NCBI GenBank assembly: GCA_947496465.1
Contig: CANMCX010000003.1
Location: 124,001-188,000, forward strand
Reading direction: 5' to 3'
DNA length: 64,000 bases
DNA from: Marinifilum_A sediminis
GTDB taxonomy: Bacteria > Bacteroidota > Bacteroidia > Bacteroidales > Marinifilaceae
The notes beneath the pieces were generated by a model. The model was not told where the DNA came from and ran no database searches. It worked only from the letters and a program-made list of their open reading frames with translations. Both the position numbers and the translations under genes were made by a program. This document shows, piece after piece, positions 52,941 to 61,590 of the stretch (position 1 is its first letter; every line of letters starts with the position of its first letter).

Positions 52941-53489
52941 ATGAATTGGAATCTGAAACTAAGAAACTGGCATAGAGACTTCTCTTATTTTTATGCTGGT
53001 CTACTAATCGCTTTTTCTATATCCGGAATCGCTCTAAATCATAGACAATCTTGGGATCCAAGAGACTATGTATATGATACTATTGATGTGAAATTTGATC
53101 TGCCTAAGGATAAAGAAGCAATTACAGATGAGTTTTTTCGGGTCGCATTAAAAAAGCAGGATATTGAATTAGAATTGAATGGAACAGCTTGGCGTAGGGG
53201 AGGGTACAATTTGTATTTCGAGAATGCATATGCATATATCAATCCTTTTACAGGCGAAGGTCAAATAGAAAGTTTTCGAACCAGACCTGTACTTGGGCAA
53301 ATGGTTGATTTGCATAAATCGGCAAGCGATGTTTGGGTTTGGTATTCCGATATTTTTGCAATTTGTGTATTGCTGATATGTGTAACTGGATTAATTATTA
53401 CAAAAGGAAAAAATGGTTTTAAAAAGCGCGGTTGGAAGTTGGCTCTTATTGGAGTTGTTATCCCAACTGTGTTATGGTTTTTCCTATAA
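52941..53489 (+). CDS. PepSY-associated transmembrane protein
   Basis: A 182-residue inner-membrane protein of the PepSY-TM-like type. It has helix 1 at about 14-34 (FSYFYAGLLIAFSISGIAL, followed by NHR), a periplasmic PepSY-like domain (about 40-120; GTAWRRGGYNLYFENAYAYI), helix 2 at about 130-152 (DIFAICVLLICVTGLIIT) and helix 3 at about 163-181. The conserved HR...H pattern (His10, Arg11; LHKSASDVW) fits the family, which is often linked to iron reduction or siderophore handling. No such genes lie beside it here. Function uncertain. Confidence 0.82.
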   Translation: MNWNLKLRNWHRDFSYFYAGLLIAFSISGIALNHRQSWDPRDYVYDTIDVKFDLPKDKEAITDEFFRVALKKQDIELELNGTAWRRGGYNLYFENAYAYINPFTGEGQIESFRTRPVLGQMVDLHKSASDVWVWYSDIFAICVLLICVTGLIITKGKNGFKKRGWKLALIGVVIPTVLWFFL

Positions 53490-53679
53490 AATAATACTAT
53501 TTCAATTACGAAGGCTACATCGATAGAAGCAACCTTTGTTGTTTAAAGAATTAAGAGCAAATAACCTTTAACTTTATTCTTCCTGATTTTTATAGTAGAT
53601 AGCAATTGTATAAAATCAATAGTAAATATTTTTCTAAAAAAAAATAAAGCTGGTTTGACTTATAATGCTTACATTCAAG

Positions 53680-53704
53680 ATCAGGAGATTCTCCTGATTT
53701 TTTG
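53680..53704 (+). terminator. Hairpin terminator just before the 98-residue gene
   Basis: ATCAGGAG att CTCCTGAT followed by T6, ending 10 nt before the ATG at 53714. It may end transcription from the PepSY gene or act as a leader attenuator. Confidence 0.7.
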
Positions 53705-53713
53705 TTTAAATAA

Positions 53714-54010
53714 ATGACTGTAATGGCACTGCATATCGGACGATTCTCTTTTCGCGGACCTTTCAAAAATCTTGATGAAATAAAAAACAGACCAGGTTTA
53801 TTTATACTTCATAAAGGAGAGTTAGATATATCTCCCATTGTAATTAAAGAAACACCTCTTTTAAATGCTAGTATTACTGATGAATTAAATCAATTAGGAT
53901 TAACTTTAGGGGAAGATTGTTTTCTATCTGTTTACAATACATTCTGCACTTTAACCCTTGATCGCGTAGAGATGGTGGAAGAACTTAAAACCATTTTTCA
54001 GGAAAACTAA
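53714..54010 (+). CDS. Conserved-looking hypothetical protein, 98 residues
   Basis: I do not recognise a family. The protein is a plausible globular domain (FSFRGPFKNLDEI, RPGLFILHKGELD, LGLTLGEDCFLSVYNTFCTL) with no signal peptide or membrane helix and a balanced amino-acid mix unlike random AT-rich frames. The start could be the first ATG or Met4 (ATGGCACTG). A terminator hairpin ends 10 nt upstream, leaving no room for a normal promoter between, so expression may depend on read-through. It precedes ruvX by 99 bp, which has its own promoter box. Confidence 0.55.
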   Translation: MTVMALHIGRFSFRGPFKNLDEIKNRPGLFILHKGELDISPIVIKETPLLNASITDELNQLGLTLGEDCFLSVYNTFCTLTLDRVEMVEELKTIFQEN

Positions 54011-54073
54011 TTACTTCGCACTCATATTCCTTTTCAATTTCAAGTTAAAATGATAAAATCTGTTTGGATTTTA

Positions 54074-54081
54074 TATCTTTG
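54074..54081 (+). promoter_or_regulatory. Promoter -7 box of ruvX-def
   Basis: TATCTTTG, exact TAnnTTTG match, 28 nt upstream of the ruvX TTG start. Confidence 0.65.
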
Positions 54082-54109
54082 CAATTCAAATTAAGTATAA
54101 ATAAGAGAA

Positions 54110-54532
54110 TTGGCACGATTACTAGCAATTGATTACGGAAGAAAACGAGTAGGCTTGGCAGTTACTGATCCTATGCAAATAATAGCAAATGGTTTGGATA
54201 CTGTTGCAGCAAAGGATGTATTAGACTATTTGATGAAATACGTACAAACTGAACCAGTTGAGTGTTTTGTTGTTGGATATCCTAAACAATTGAACAACGA
54301 GGACAGCGAATCGATGAGATATATTAAACCATTTTTGGGAAAATTGAAGAATAAATTTCCTGATATTCCAATAGAAATGGTTGATGAACGATTTACTTCA
54401 AAAATTGCTTTTCAAACCATGATTGATGGAGGTTTAAAGAAAAAACAACGTCAGAATAAAGCATTAGTTGATAAGGTAAGTGCTACTATTATTTTGCAAT
54501 CGTACATGGAAGCTAAACGCAACATGTTTTAA
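54110..54532 (+). CDS. ruvX: Putative Holliday-junction resolvase / pre-16S rRNA nuclease
   Basis: A 140-residue RNase H-fold protein of the YqgF/RuvX family. N-terminal LAIDYGRKRVGLAVTDP holds the first catalytic Asp and the glycine-rich loop; VGYPKQLNNEDSE and VDERFTSK supply the middle and later conserved acidic residues; DKVSATIILQSYME is the usual end. YqgF proteins trim 16S rRNA precursor and have been proposed as resolvases. The start is TTG at 54110, chosen because it directly gives the conserved N-terminus MARLLAIDYG and lies downstream of a good promoter box. The def gene follows 28 bp later. Confidence 0.92.
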   Translation: MARLLAIDYGRKRVGLAVTDPMQIIANGLDTVAAKDVLDYLMKYVQTEPVECFVVGYPKQLNNEDSESMRYIKPFLGKLKNKFPDIPIEMVDERFTSKIAFQTMIDGGLKKKQRQNKALVDKVSATIILQSYMEAKRNMF

Positions 54533-54560
54533 GTTTATTTCAGCAAAAAAACAACAAGAA

Positions 54561-55115
54561 ATGATATTACCGATTACTATTTATGGTCATCCTGTTTTAA
54601 GAAAGGTTGCCAAAGATATTGATAAAGATTATCCTGAATTGGAAAAATTTAAGGATGACATGTGGCAAACTATGTATTTTGCCGATGGAGTTGGGTTGGC
54701 TGCACCACAAGTTGGTCGTTCAATTCGTATGTTTGTTATCGATTGTTCATCTTTTGCCGAAGAAGAACCAGAATTGGAGGGTTTCAAAAAGATGTTCATT
54801 AACGCTAAAATTACTGAAAGAACCGGTGACGAATGGGTAATGTCTGAAGGCTGTTTAAGTATTCCTGGTTTAAATGAAGATGTTAAGCGTCCGGAATCGA
54901 TTAAAATTGAATATTACGATGAGAATTGGGAATTTCATGAAGAAGAGTATTCGGGATATGCAGCACGTGTAATTCAGCACGAGTACGATCACTTGGAAGG
55001 AATCATGTTTACCGATCATTGTGCGCCTATTAAAAAGCGTTTACTTAAAGGTAAACTTGCTGGAATCACAAAAGGAAAGTTTAAAGCAAAGTACAGATTT
55101 AATCTGGCTAAATAA
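54561..55115 (+). CDS. def: Peptide deformylase
   Basis: A 184-residue metalloenzyme removing the formyl group from new proteins. All three motifs are present: GVGLAAPQ (43-50), EGCLS with metal ligand Cys98, and HEYDHLEG with His140, Glu141 and His144. The ATG at 54561 is the natural start (MILPITIYGHPVLRK); the frame is open upstream into the ruvX gene but those residues are not conserved. It forms an operon with ruvX and ends in a strong terminator. Confidence 0.96.
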   Translation: MILPITIYGHPVLRKVAKDIDKDYPELEKFKDDMWQTMYFADGVGLAAPQVGRSIRMFVIDCSSFAEEEPELEGFKKMFINAKITERTGDEWVMSEGCLSIPGLNEDVKRPESIKIEYYDENWEFHEEEYSGYAARVIQHEYDHLEGIMFTDHCAPIKKRLLKGKLAGITKGKFKAKYRFNLAK

Positions 55116-55119
55116 TTTC

Positions 55120-55149
55120 AAACCCTACCAATTTGGTAGGGTTTTTTTA
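55120..55149 (+). terminator. Terminator of ruvX-def
   Basis: AAACCCTACCA / TGGTAGGGTTT with a 3-nt loop and T-run. Confidence 0.92.
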
Positions 55150-55286
55150 TTGATATACGGTTTTATTATATCTTTTATTTGATTTAAATTGGAATTTAAG
55201 ATTTGAAATCATTTAAAAATAATTAAACAAATTTTAATTGTTCGCGTATTAGCTGATACTCTATGTACTCTAATTAAAATCTAAAT

Positions 55287-56309
55287 ATGATGAAAAGACT
55301 TACTCTACTACTTATTTTACTTGTTCCTTTCATGGGAAAATCCCAGGATATAGAGCAATTTTTATTGGCAGGAACTGAAGATGCTTCGAAACTGACTAAG
55401 AATTATGTAAATCCTGTTGCGAAAGGATTTATGTACGGATTAAACAATGGTTGGTACTCAACCGGTCGAACTCATAAAAAATTGGGTTTTGATATTACTC
55501 TTGTTGCCAATTTAGCGCAAGTACCTGGTTCTGATGAAGTATTTCAATTTGTCGCTAGCGATTATTCGAATATCACATTAGTGAATGGATCTTCCGAAAT
55601 TCAAACTTTAATGGGAGGAGATAATAATACCACCTTAGCTGCCAGAATTGAAACAGATATGGGTGATTTTAAGTTGACAAATTTCACAATGCCCGATGGT
55701 ATTGGCGACGATTTACCAATGAATGCCGTTCCATCGGCAACATTACAGGTTGGAATCGGTATTCCTGGAATCAATTCGGATTTAAAAGTTAGATATTTAC
55801 CTAAAGTTGGTGGTTCCGATTTGGAAGTTGGAATGTTTGGTGTTGGTCTGCAAAAAAGTTTATCTAAGATGCTGAAGATTGACAAAACTCCTGTTGATAT
55901 TTCTGCGTTAGTGGCATTTACTCAATTAACTGCAGAATATGATATTCAGGAAGAATCAGATTTGAGCGGAAGTGGTCAAAAAATGGAATTTACTACGAAT
56001 GCTTATACATTTCAGGCGATTGCTTCGGTTAATTTAAAACTTATTGAGTTTTATGGTGCTGTTGGGTTTAATACAGCTAAAATGGATGTTGATATTAAGG
56101 GAACCTACGATTTGGAATATACATTAGAAGGAACAGGTTCAACAATAAAAGAAACCGTTACCGATCCAGTTTCAGTTGATTTTGATGCCAGTGGTGTTAG
56201 AGCAACAATTGGAACAAGATTCAACTTAGGATTCTTTAAAATATTTGGTGATTATACAATACAAGAATACAATACAATTACTGGAGGTATTGCCTTTAGT
56301 TTTAGGTAA
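55287..56309 (+). CDS. Outer-membrane-type protein of unknown function, DUF6588-like
   Basis: A 340-residue protein with a signal peptide (1-19, ending GKSQ). The rest is beta-rich, Gly-rich and ends in strand-like segments (NLGFFKIFGDYTIQEYN, TGGIAFSFR) with a terminal aromatic-Arg, as in outer-membrane barrels. NPVAKGFMYGLNNGWYSTGR near the N-terminus resembles the Bacteroidota DUF6588 family, whose function is unknown. Ends in a terminator; no operon partner. Confidence 0.72.
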   Translation: MMKRLTLLLILLVPFMGKSQDIEQFLLAGTEDASKLTKNYVNPVAKGFMYGLNNGWYSTGRTHKKLGFDITLVANLAQVPGSDEVFQFVASDYSNITLVNGSSEIQTLMGGDNNTTLAARIETDMGDFKLTNFTMPDGIGDDLPMNAVPSATLQVGIGIPGINSDLKVRYLPKVGGSDLEVGMFGVGLQKSLSKMLKIDKTPVDISALVAFTQLTAEYDIQEESDLSGSGQKMEFTTNAYTFQAIASVNLKLIEFYGAVGFNTAKMDVDIKGTYDLEYTLEGTGSTIKETVTDPVSVDFDASGVRATIGTRFNLGFFKIFGDYTIQEYNTITGGIAFSFR

Positions 56310-56331
56310 TATATCTGAACATTAGTTAGTC

Positions 56332-56360
56332 AAGCCCTTACTTAAAAAGTAAGGGCTTTG
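56332..56360 (+). terminator. Terminator of the DUF6588-like gene
   Basis: AAGCCCTTACTT / AGTAAGGGCTTT hairpin followed by GTTTTT. Confidence 0.88.
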
Positions 56361-56406
56361 TTTTTACCTAGAGAATTGTTAAATTGAATGAACCATTAAT
56401 GTATTT

Positions 56407-58485
56407 GTGATGTCATTTCGGGAACTCATTCGTCAGCATCCTTTCTTACGTATATTATTGCCTTTAATAATTGGGATTAGTTTCGCCAATTCAGTCACTA
56501 TACAGGCATTTATTTGGGAATTCTTCTTGCTTCTGGGATTTCTTGGTATTCTTACAATAATTTCGATTCCGAGCTTTAGAAAATCATATTCATATGGAGT
56601 ATTTTTTGGTTTGTTTTTATCTATCCTATTGGTAGGATTATCAGCATTTCGAATGAATACTATAGATAAGGCAATGCACATACAAAGTTGTGATTCTTGT
56701 CAGTATTATAGGGTAGAACTACTTGATACTCCTTCGGAAAAGACGAAATCTTTTGCTTGTGTGGTTAGGATTAAAGAAGCCATAAGCTTAAACAATATCA
56801 ATCAAGAAACAGCCAAGGGTATTTTATATCTGCAAAAAGATTCTAATGCGTTTCTATTGAAACCAGGTGATCAGTTGCTGATTAATACCAAATTGAATAA
56901 AGTTATAAATGCAGGCAACCCCTACGAGTTCGATTATGCTGGATATTTGAAAACACAGCATATTTTGTATTCATCTTATCTGGATTCGAATTCTTGGTTG
57001 TTAATTGATGGTACCACTTCGAAAAGCTTAAGGTTACTTGCATTAAAGTGGCGAAGCAATTTGCTAAATATTTATAGAGATAAGGGTATTGTAAATGAAA
57101 GTTATGATATTCTGGCAGCTCTTACACTAGGTTCTAAAACAAATCTTGACCCGGAATTAAAACGTGCTTGGGCTGATGCTGGTGCAATGCATGTTCTTGC
57201 AGTTTCGGGACTGCATGTAGGCATTATCTTTTTGGTGATGAATTATCTTTTGGGATTTCTTACAAAAATGCGAGGTGGGAATTGGCTTAAAGGATTTTTA
57301 TTACTGGCGTGTTTATGGATGTATGCATTGTTAACAGGAATGTCACCATCTGTAATGAGAGCAGCCTGTATGTTTAGTTTTATTATAGTGGGAGGGATTT
57401 TAAATCGTAAAGGTGGAATTTTTAATTCTTTGGCTGCATCAGCCTGTTTTTTACTATTGTTTGATCCGTATCTCTTATTTACCGTTGGGTTTCAATTTTC
57501 GTACCTGGCTGTGGCGGGAATTGTATTTTTTCAGCCTCGATTTGATAAAATGATTTATATAGAAAATTTCATATTACGAAAATTTTGGCAACTAACAACA
57601 GTGGCAATATCTGCACAAATAGCTACTTTCCCTTTAGCTATATATTATTTTAATCAATTTCCTACCTACTTTTTACTCTCGGGATATGTGGTCATATTAA
57701 TGGCAGGCTTGCTAATTTATTTATCAGCACTATTATTAATTTTTGCAAATGTAGAATGGATTTCGAATCCACTAGCCTGGATTCTTCAGCATTCGGTAGA
57801 AGGAGTGAATTGGTTGATTGTTAAGATTCAAGAATTGCCAGGAGCTGTTATTCGGGATTGTACATTCTCCAGTTATCAGGTAACTCTGCTTTATTTCTTA
57901 CTATTCAGTCTAATTTTTATTCTCTTTTTAAAAAGGAAAAAAGCAGTTTTTACTTTGTTAATGGTTTTAGTATTATATCAATTACCTGGATTAATTTCGA
58001 AATTTAATAACGTTGAAACAGAGCTTGTTGTATTTAATGCAGGAAGAAATAGTTTAGTTGGTTTTTGTGATAATAATAGAGCAATTCTATTATTGGATGA
58101 GAAACTTGATGAACAAAAAAGAGAACGATTGACAAAGTCTTATTTTTTGCATAAAGAAATCACAAATATTGAAATTGATACAATACAAGATATTGATTGT
58201 AGAGAAATTGGAGGGAAAAATATTGTGTTTATTGGTAGGAGAATAGGAAATATTACTGCAGTTTTAGATAGTTTGAATGCCGATATAGTTGTCTGTAGAA
58301 AAGGCGCATTGAAATCAAAGGATATCTTAACAAAACAAATTGGAGAAAGATTGACTGTTTTTGATGCATCAGTTTATAAAAATGACTTAGATAAATTGGA
58401 TAATATTAATGCGAACGAAATAGATAATGTGCATAATGTAAGGGAATCAGGAGCATTAATTTACATCTTATCTACAAAGAAATAA
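56407..58485 (+). CDS. comEC: ComEC/Rec2-type DNA-uptake membrane channel
   Basis: A 692-residue polytopic membrane protein. N-terminal helices and a DUF4131-type OB-like region (about 1-200; FDYAGYLKTQHILYSSY) lead to the Competence domain (about 225-510), with the hallmark ADAGAMHVLAVSGLHVGIIF and GMSPSVMRAACMFSF. The C-terminal 160 residues lack the metal-binding HXHXDH of the beta-lactamase-like nuclease domain found in B. subtilis-type ComEC, as is common in Bacteroidota. It would carry single-stranded DNA across the inner membrane. Start: GTG at 56407 or the adjacent ATG at 56410, which I find more likely. Confidence 0.9.
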   Translation: MMSFRELIRQHPFLRILLPLIIGISFANSVTIQAFIWEFFLLLGFLGILTIISIPSFRKSYSYGVFFGLFLSILLVGLSAFRMNTIDKAMHIQSCDSCQYYRVELLDTPSEKTKSFACVVRIKEAISLNNINQETAKGILYLQKDSNAFLLKPGDQLLINTKLNKVINAGNPYEFDYAGYLKTQHILYSSYLDSNSWLLIDGTTSKSLRLLALKWRSNLLNIYRDKGIVNESYDILAALTLGSKTNLDPELKRAWADAGAMHVLAVSGLHVGIIFLVMNYLLGFLTKMRGGNWLKGFLLLACLWMYALLTGMSPSVMRAACMFSFIIVGGILNRKGGIFNSLAASACFLLLFDPYLLFTVGFQFSYLAVAGIVFFQPRFDKMIYIENFILRKFWQLTTVAISAQIATFPLAIYYFNQFPTYFLLSGYVVILMAGLLIYLSALLLIFANVEWISNPLAWILQHSVEGVNWLIVKIQELPGAVIRDCTFSSYQVTLLYFLLFSLIFILFLKRKKAVFTLLMVLVLYQLPGLISKFNNVETELVVFNAGRNSLVGFCDNNRAILLLDEKLDEQKRERLTKSYFLHKEITNIEIDTIQDIDCREIGGKNIVFIGRRIGNITAVLDSLNADIVVCRKGALKSKDILTKQIGERLTVFDASVYKNDLDKLDNINANEIDNVHNVRESGALIYILSTKK

Positions 58486-58656
58486 GATTAACCAATAAAA
58501 GATAATCATTCAAATAGCGCCTTTGTATTCTAAATCTGTTTTGGTAATTTAGAGAGCTTGGCTTTTAATGTTTTTTAACAAATTGCTATCTAATTTGCTC
58601 GATAATGTGTTAATTTGCCGACGAATTTTTCCAATTAATGTTAACGGAATAAAGTT

Positions 58657-59997
58657 ATGAAGATTGTTATTGCCGGAGCGGGAGCTGTAGGAACTCATTT
58701 GGCGAAGATGTTGAGTCATCAGGATCATGATATTATTTTACTTGATAATGATGAAGAGAAGTTGAAGGAGATCGATTCCCATCTAGATTTATTAACCATA
58801 GTTGGTTCGAGTGCTTCTTTAAAAGACTTGAGAGAAGCTAGTGTAAAGAAAGCTGATCTATTTATTGCCGTTACGCAATCTGAAACGACAAATATTACTT
58901 CAACAATTCTGGCAAAGAAACTTGGTGCGATTAAAACCATTGCAAGAATTGATAATCAAGAGTATTTAATTCCTGAGAATAAAGAATATCTTCAAAGTTT
59001 GGGAATTGATGAGTTAATTTATCCAGAGAAATTAGCGGCCAAAGAGGTGATCAGTTATCTCTCAAGATCAGGAACTAGGCAGATGTATGAGTTCTCTGGT
59101 GGTAGATTGTTGCTATATGGAATAAAAATTAGCAGTAAATCAATATTGATGGACAAAACCATGGCAGAAGTTGCGGAAATGACTGCTGATGTTGATTTTA
59201 GAGCTGTAGCAATAAAACGAGAAGATACAACCATTATTCCTCGCGGTCATAATCGATTTTCAAGAGGAGATTTAGTTTTTGTAATTAGTAAACCGGAAAG
59301 TATTGAAAAGGTGATGCTTTTGGCGGGTAAGCAAAAATACGAAATTAAAAATGCCATGATTTTGGGCGGAAGTCGTATAGGACAAAAAACCGCAATGGAA
59401 TTAGGTAAAAAAATGAACCTTAAATTACTTGAGATTGATAAAGAGAAGAGTCTGAAATTGGCAGATCGTCTTCAAGATACTCTCGTGATTAATGGAGATG
59501 GTAGAGACAAGGAGTTACTAAAAGAAGAAGGAATTCATAAAATGGATGCTTTTGTTGCGGTAACTGGAAACTCAGAAACAAATATTTTGGCTTGCCTTTT
59601 AGCAAAGAAAATGGGCGTTAAGCGTACAATTGCCGAGGTAGAAAATATCGATTATATCGATTTGGCTGACAATATTGGTGTAGGAACCATGATTAATAAA
59701 AAGCTATTGGCAGCAAGTTACATTTATCGTTTTACTATGGATGCAGATGTTCAGCATTGCAAGTGGTTAACTGTTTCAGAAGCTGAGGTAATGGAATTGT
59801 CAGCGAAGGAAGGTTCGAAAATTACAAAAGGTAGATTGAGTGAAATTAATTTTCCTGATGATGCTAATGTTGGTGGTGTCATTCGTGGCGATGAATCGAT
59901 AATCGCTACAGGTGATGTTCAAATTCAAGTGAATGATAAAGTAGTTGTTTTTACTTTACCTTCTGCAATTAAAAAAGTCGAAAAGTTTTTTAAATAG
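58657..59997 (+). CDS. trkA: Trk potassium-uptake regulatory subunit
   Basis: A 446-residue cytoplasmic protein with two RCK units. The first Rossmann fold has GAGAVGTHLAKML (residues 6-18) and acidic LLDNDEEKL; the second has GGSRIGQKTAMELG (about 233-246). Each is followed by a TrkA-C domain. It binds NAD(H) and gates the TrkH channel. Two trkH genes follow on the same strand, with 85 bp to the first. A modest hairpin (60006-60031) lies in that gap. Confidence 0.94.
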   Translation: MKIVIAGAGAVGTHLAKMLSHQDHDIILLDNDEEKLKEIDSHLDLLTIVGSSASLKDLREASVKKADLFIAVTQSETTNITSTILAKKLGAIKTIARIDNQEYLIPENKEYLQSLGIDELIYPEKLAAKEVISYLSRSGTRQMYEFSGGRLLLYGIKISSKSILMDKTMAEVAEMTADVDFRAVAIKREDTTIIPRGHNRFSRGDLVFVISKPESIEKVMLLAGKQKYEIKNAMILGGSRIGQKTAMELGKKMNLKLLEIDKEKSLKLADRLQDTLVINGDGRDKELLKEEGIHKMDAFVAVTGNSETNILACLLAKKMGVKRTIAEVENIDYIDLADNIGVGTMINKKLLAASYIYRFTMDADVQHCKWLTVSEAEVMELSAKEGSKITKGRLSEINFPDDANVGGVIRGDESIIATGDVQIQVNDKVVVFTLPSAIKKVEKFFK

Positions 59998-60005
59998 ACT
60001 TCCCA

Positions 60006-60031
60006 AAGCCAAATTCGCTGAATTTGGCTTC
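60006..60031 (+). terminator. Hairpin between trkA and trkH
   Basis: AAGCCAAATTC gct GAATTTGGCTT, followed by a weak T-tract (CTTATTTT). It may partly uncouple trkH from trkA. Confidence 0.55.
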
Positions 60032-60082
60032 TTATTTTCTGTTAATTTTTAATTGACATAGTAGAAATAAAACCTGGTTGTA

Positions 60083-61531
60083 ATGCTTAACTGGAAATTT
60101 GTTTTTTACGTGATGTCGATAATAATGGTCGTGGAAAGTTTTTTCCTGATGATTAGCTCGGCAGTTGCATTTTTTTATGGAGATGGTGATTTTTACACAT
60201 TTGTACAATCGGCATCTATTAGTTTGATTATTGGTACAATTACTTACTTTTCTACTTACCAATGTAAAAAGGATATTGGTAAGCGTGAAGCTTTTATTAT
60301 AGTAAGTTTCGTTTGGGTTATATTTTCAATTTTTGGTGCAATGCCATTTCTTCTAGGTGGCTATGTTGATGGATTTACAAATGCTTTTTTTGAGACAATA
60401 TCGGGATTCACTACTACAGGTGCTTCTGTTATATCTAATATTGAAGCATTACCTCATGGAATTTTATTTTGGCGATCTTTAACCCATTTATTGGGTGGAA
60501 TGGGAATTTTGGTATTGACAATTGCTATTTTACCAATTTTTGGATTTGGAGGTATGGCGATGTTCAATGCAGAAGCTGCAGGAATTACTCCTGAGAAATT
60601 GCATCCAAGAATTAAAGAAACAGCTCAACGTTTATGGGGAATATACATGCTATTAATCGCATTGGAAACTATATTTTTAGCATTGGGAGGGATGGGGATT
60701 TTCGATGCTATTTGCCATTCATTTGGAACTTTAGCATCAGGCGGATTTTCAACGCAAAATGAAAGTATTGTTAATTATTCACCTTACATTCAATATGTGC
60801 TTATTGTTTTCATGTTTTTAGCAGGAACCAATTTCACTTTACACTATTTTGCTATAAAAGGGAATGTTAAAAAAATAGTTCAGAACCATGAATTTAAAGT
60901 TTATGTAGCATTAATTCTATTTGTAACTTCTGTTATTACAGTCACCCTTGTTTATTTGGATCATGGATCATTTGAGAAATCATTTAGAGATGCTCTTTTT
61001 CAGGTAACTTCAGTTATCACTAGTACAGGTTTCGTGAGTGCTGATTATACATTATGGCATCCGTATCTTCTATTTCTTATTTTTGGATTAATGTTTACAG
61101 GAGCATGCGTTGGTAGCACTTCTGGAGGGGTGAAAATTCTTCGTCATTTGTTACTTTTTAAAAATAGTCTTTTAGAATTTAAGCGCCTAATACACCCTTC
61201 GGCAGTCTTACCTGTTCGGTACAATAACGACATGGTTGGACAAGACATTATTTCGAAAATTCTCGCTTTCGTTATCCTGTATTTTATGGTGTTTTTTATT
61301 GGATGTTTTGCAATGACACTAGTCGGTTTAGATTTCATCTCAGCTTTGGGTGCAGTTGCTACTACAATGGGAGGAATAGGTCCAGGCTTGGGAACGGTTG
61401 GTCCAATGAATAATTTTGCGCAAGTTCCAGATGCCGGCAAATGGATATTATCATTCCTAATGTTATTGGGGCGATTAGAGTTATTCACCTTTTTAATTAT
61501 TTTTGTTCCATCTTTTTGGAAGAATCAATAA
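60083..61531 (+). CDS. trkH: Trk potassium transporter membrane subunit (first copy)
   Basis: A 482-residue integral membrane protein with the four M-P-M repeats of the TrkH/KtrB superfamily. Filter-region segments are SGFTTTGASV, LASGGFSTQ, ITSTGFVSA and MGGIGPGLG, each keeping the key Gly. It moves potassium across the inner membrane with TrkA, whose gene lies just upstream. It is closely followed by a second trkH of the same length. Confidence 0.94.
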   Translation: MLNWKFVFYVMSIIMVVESFFLMISSAVAFFYGDGDFYTFVQSASISLIIGTITYFSTYQCKKDIGKREAFIIVSFVWVIFSIFGAMPFLLGGYVDGFTNAFFETISGFTTTGASVISNIEALPHGILFWRSLTHLLGGMGILVLTIAILPIFGFGGMAMFNAEAAGITPEKLHPRIKETAQRLWGIYMLLIALETIFLALGGMGIFDAICHSFGTLASGGFSTQNESIVNYSPYIQYVLIVFMFLAGTNFTLHYFAIKGNVKKIVQNHEFKVYVALILFVTSVITVTLVYLDHGSFEKSFRDALFQVTSVITSTGFVSADYTLWHPYLLFLIFGLMFTGACVGSTSGGVKILRHLLLFKNSLLEFKRLIHPSAVLPVRYNNDMVGQDIISKILAFVILYFMVFFIGCFAMTLVGLDFISALGAVATTMGGIGPGLGTVGPMNNFAQVPDAGKWILSFLMLLGRLELFTFLIIFVPSFWKNQ

Positions 61532-61559
61532 CTTAATTTTTTTTCAGTCCTTAGAATGA

Positions 61560-61567
61560 TATCTTTG
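61560..61567 (+). promoter_or_regulatory. Possible promoter -7 box of the second trkH
   Basis: TATCTTTG, exact TAnnTTTG match, 23 nt before the GTG start at 61591; suggests the second trkH can be expressed alone. Confidence 0.5.
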
Positions 61568-61590
61568 GATAAAATCTCAAGCCGATAAAA

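Noticed and set aside
54480..54560. Longer start for peptide deformylase overlapping ruvX.
   Set aside because: The extra residues lie in the ruvX coding end and are not part of the conserved deformylase N-terminus, which begins MILPITIYG at 54561.
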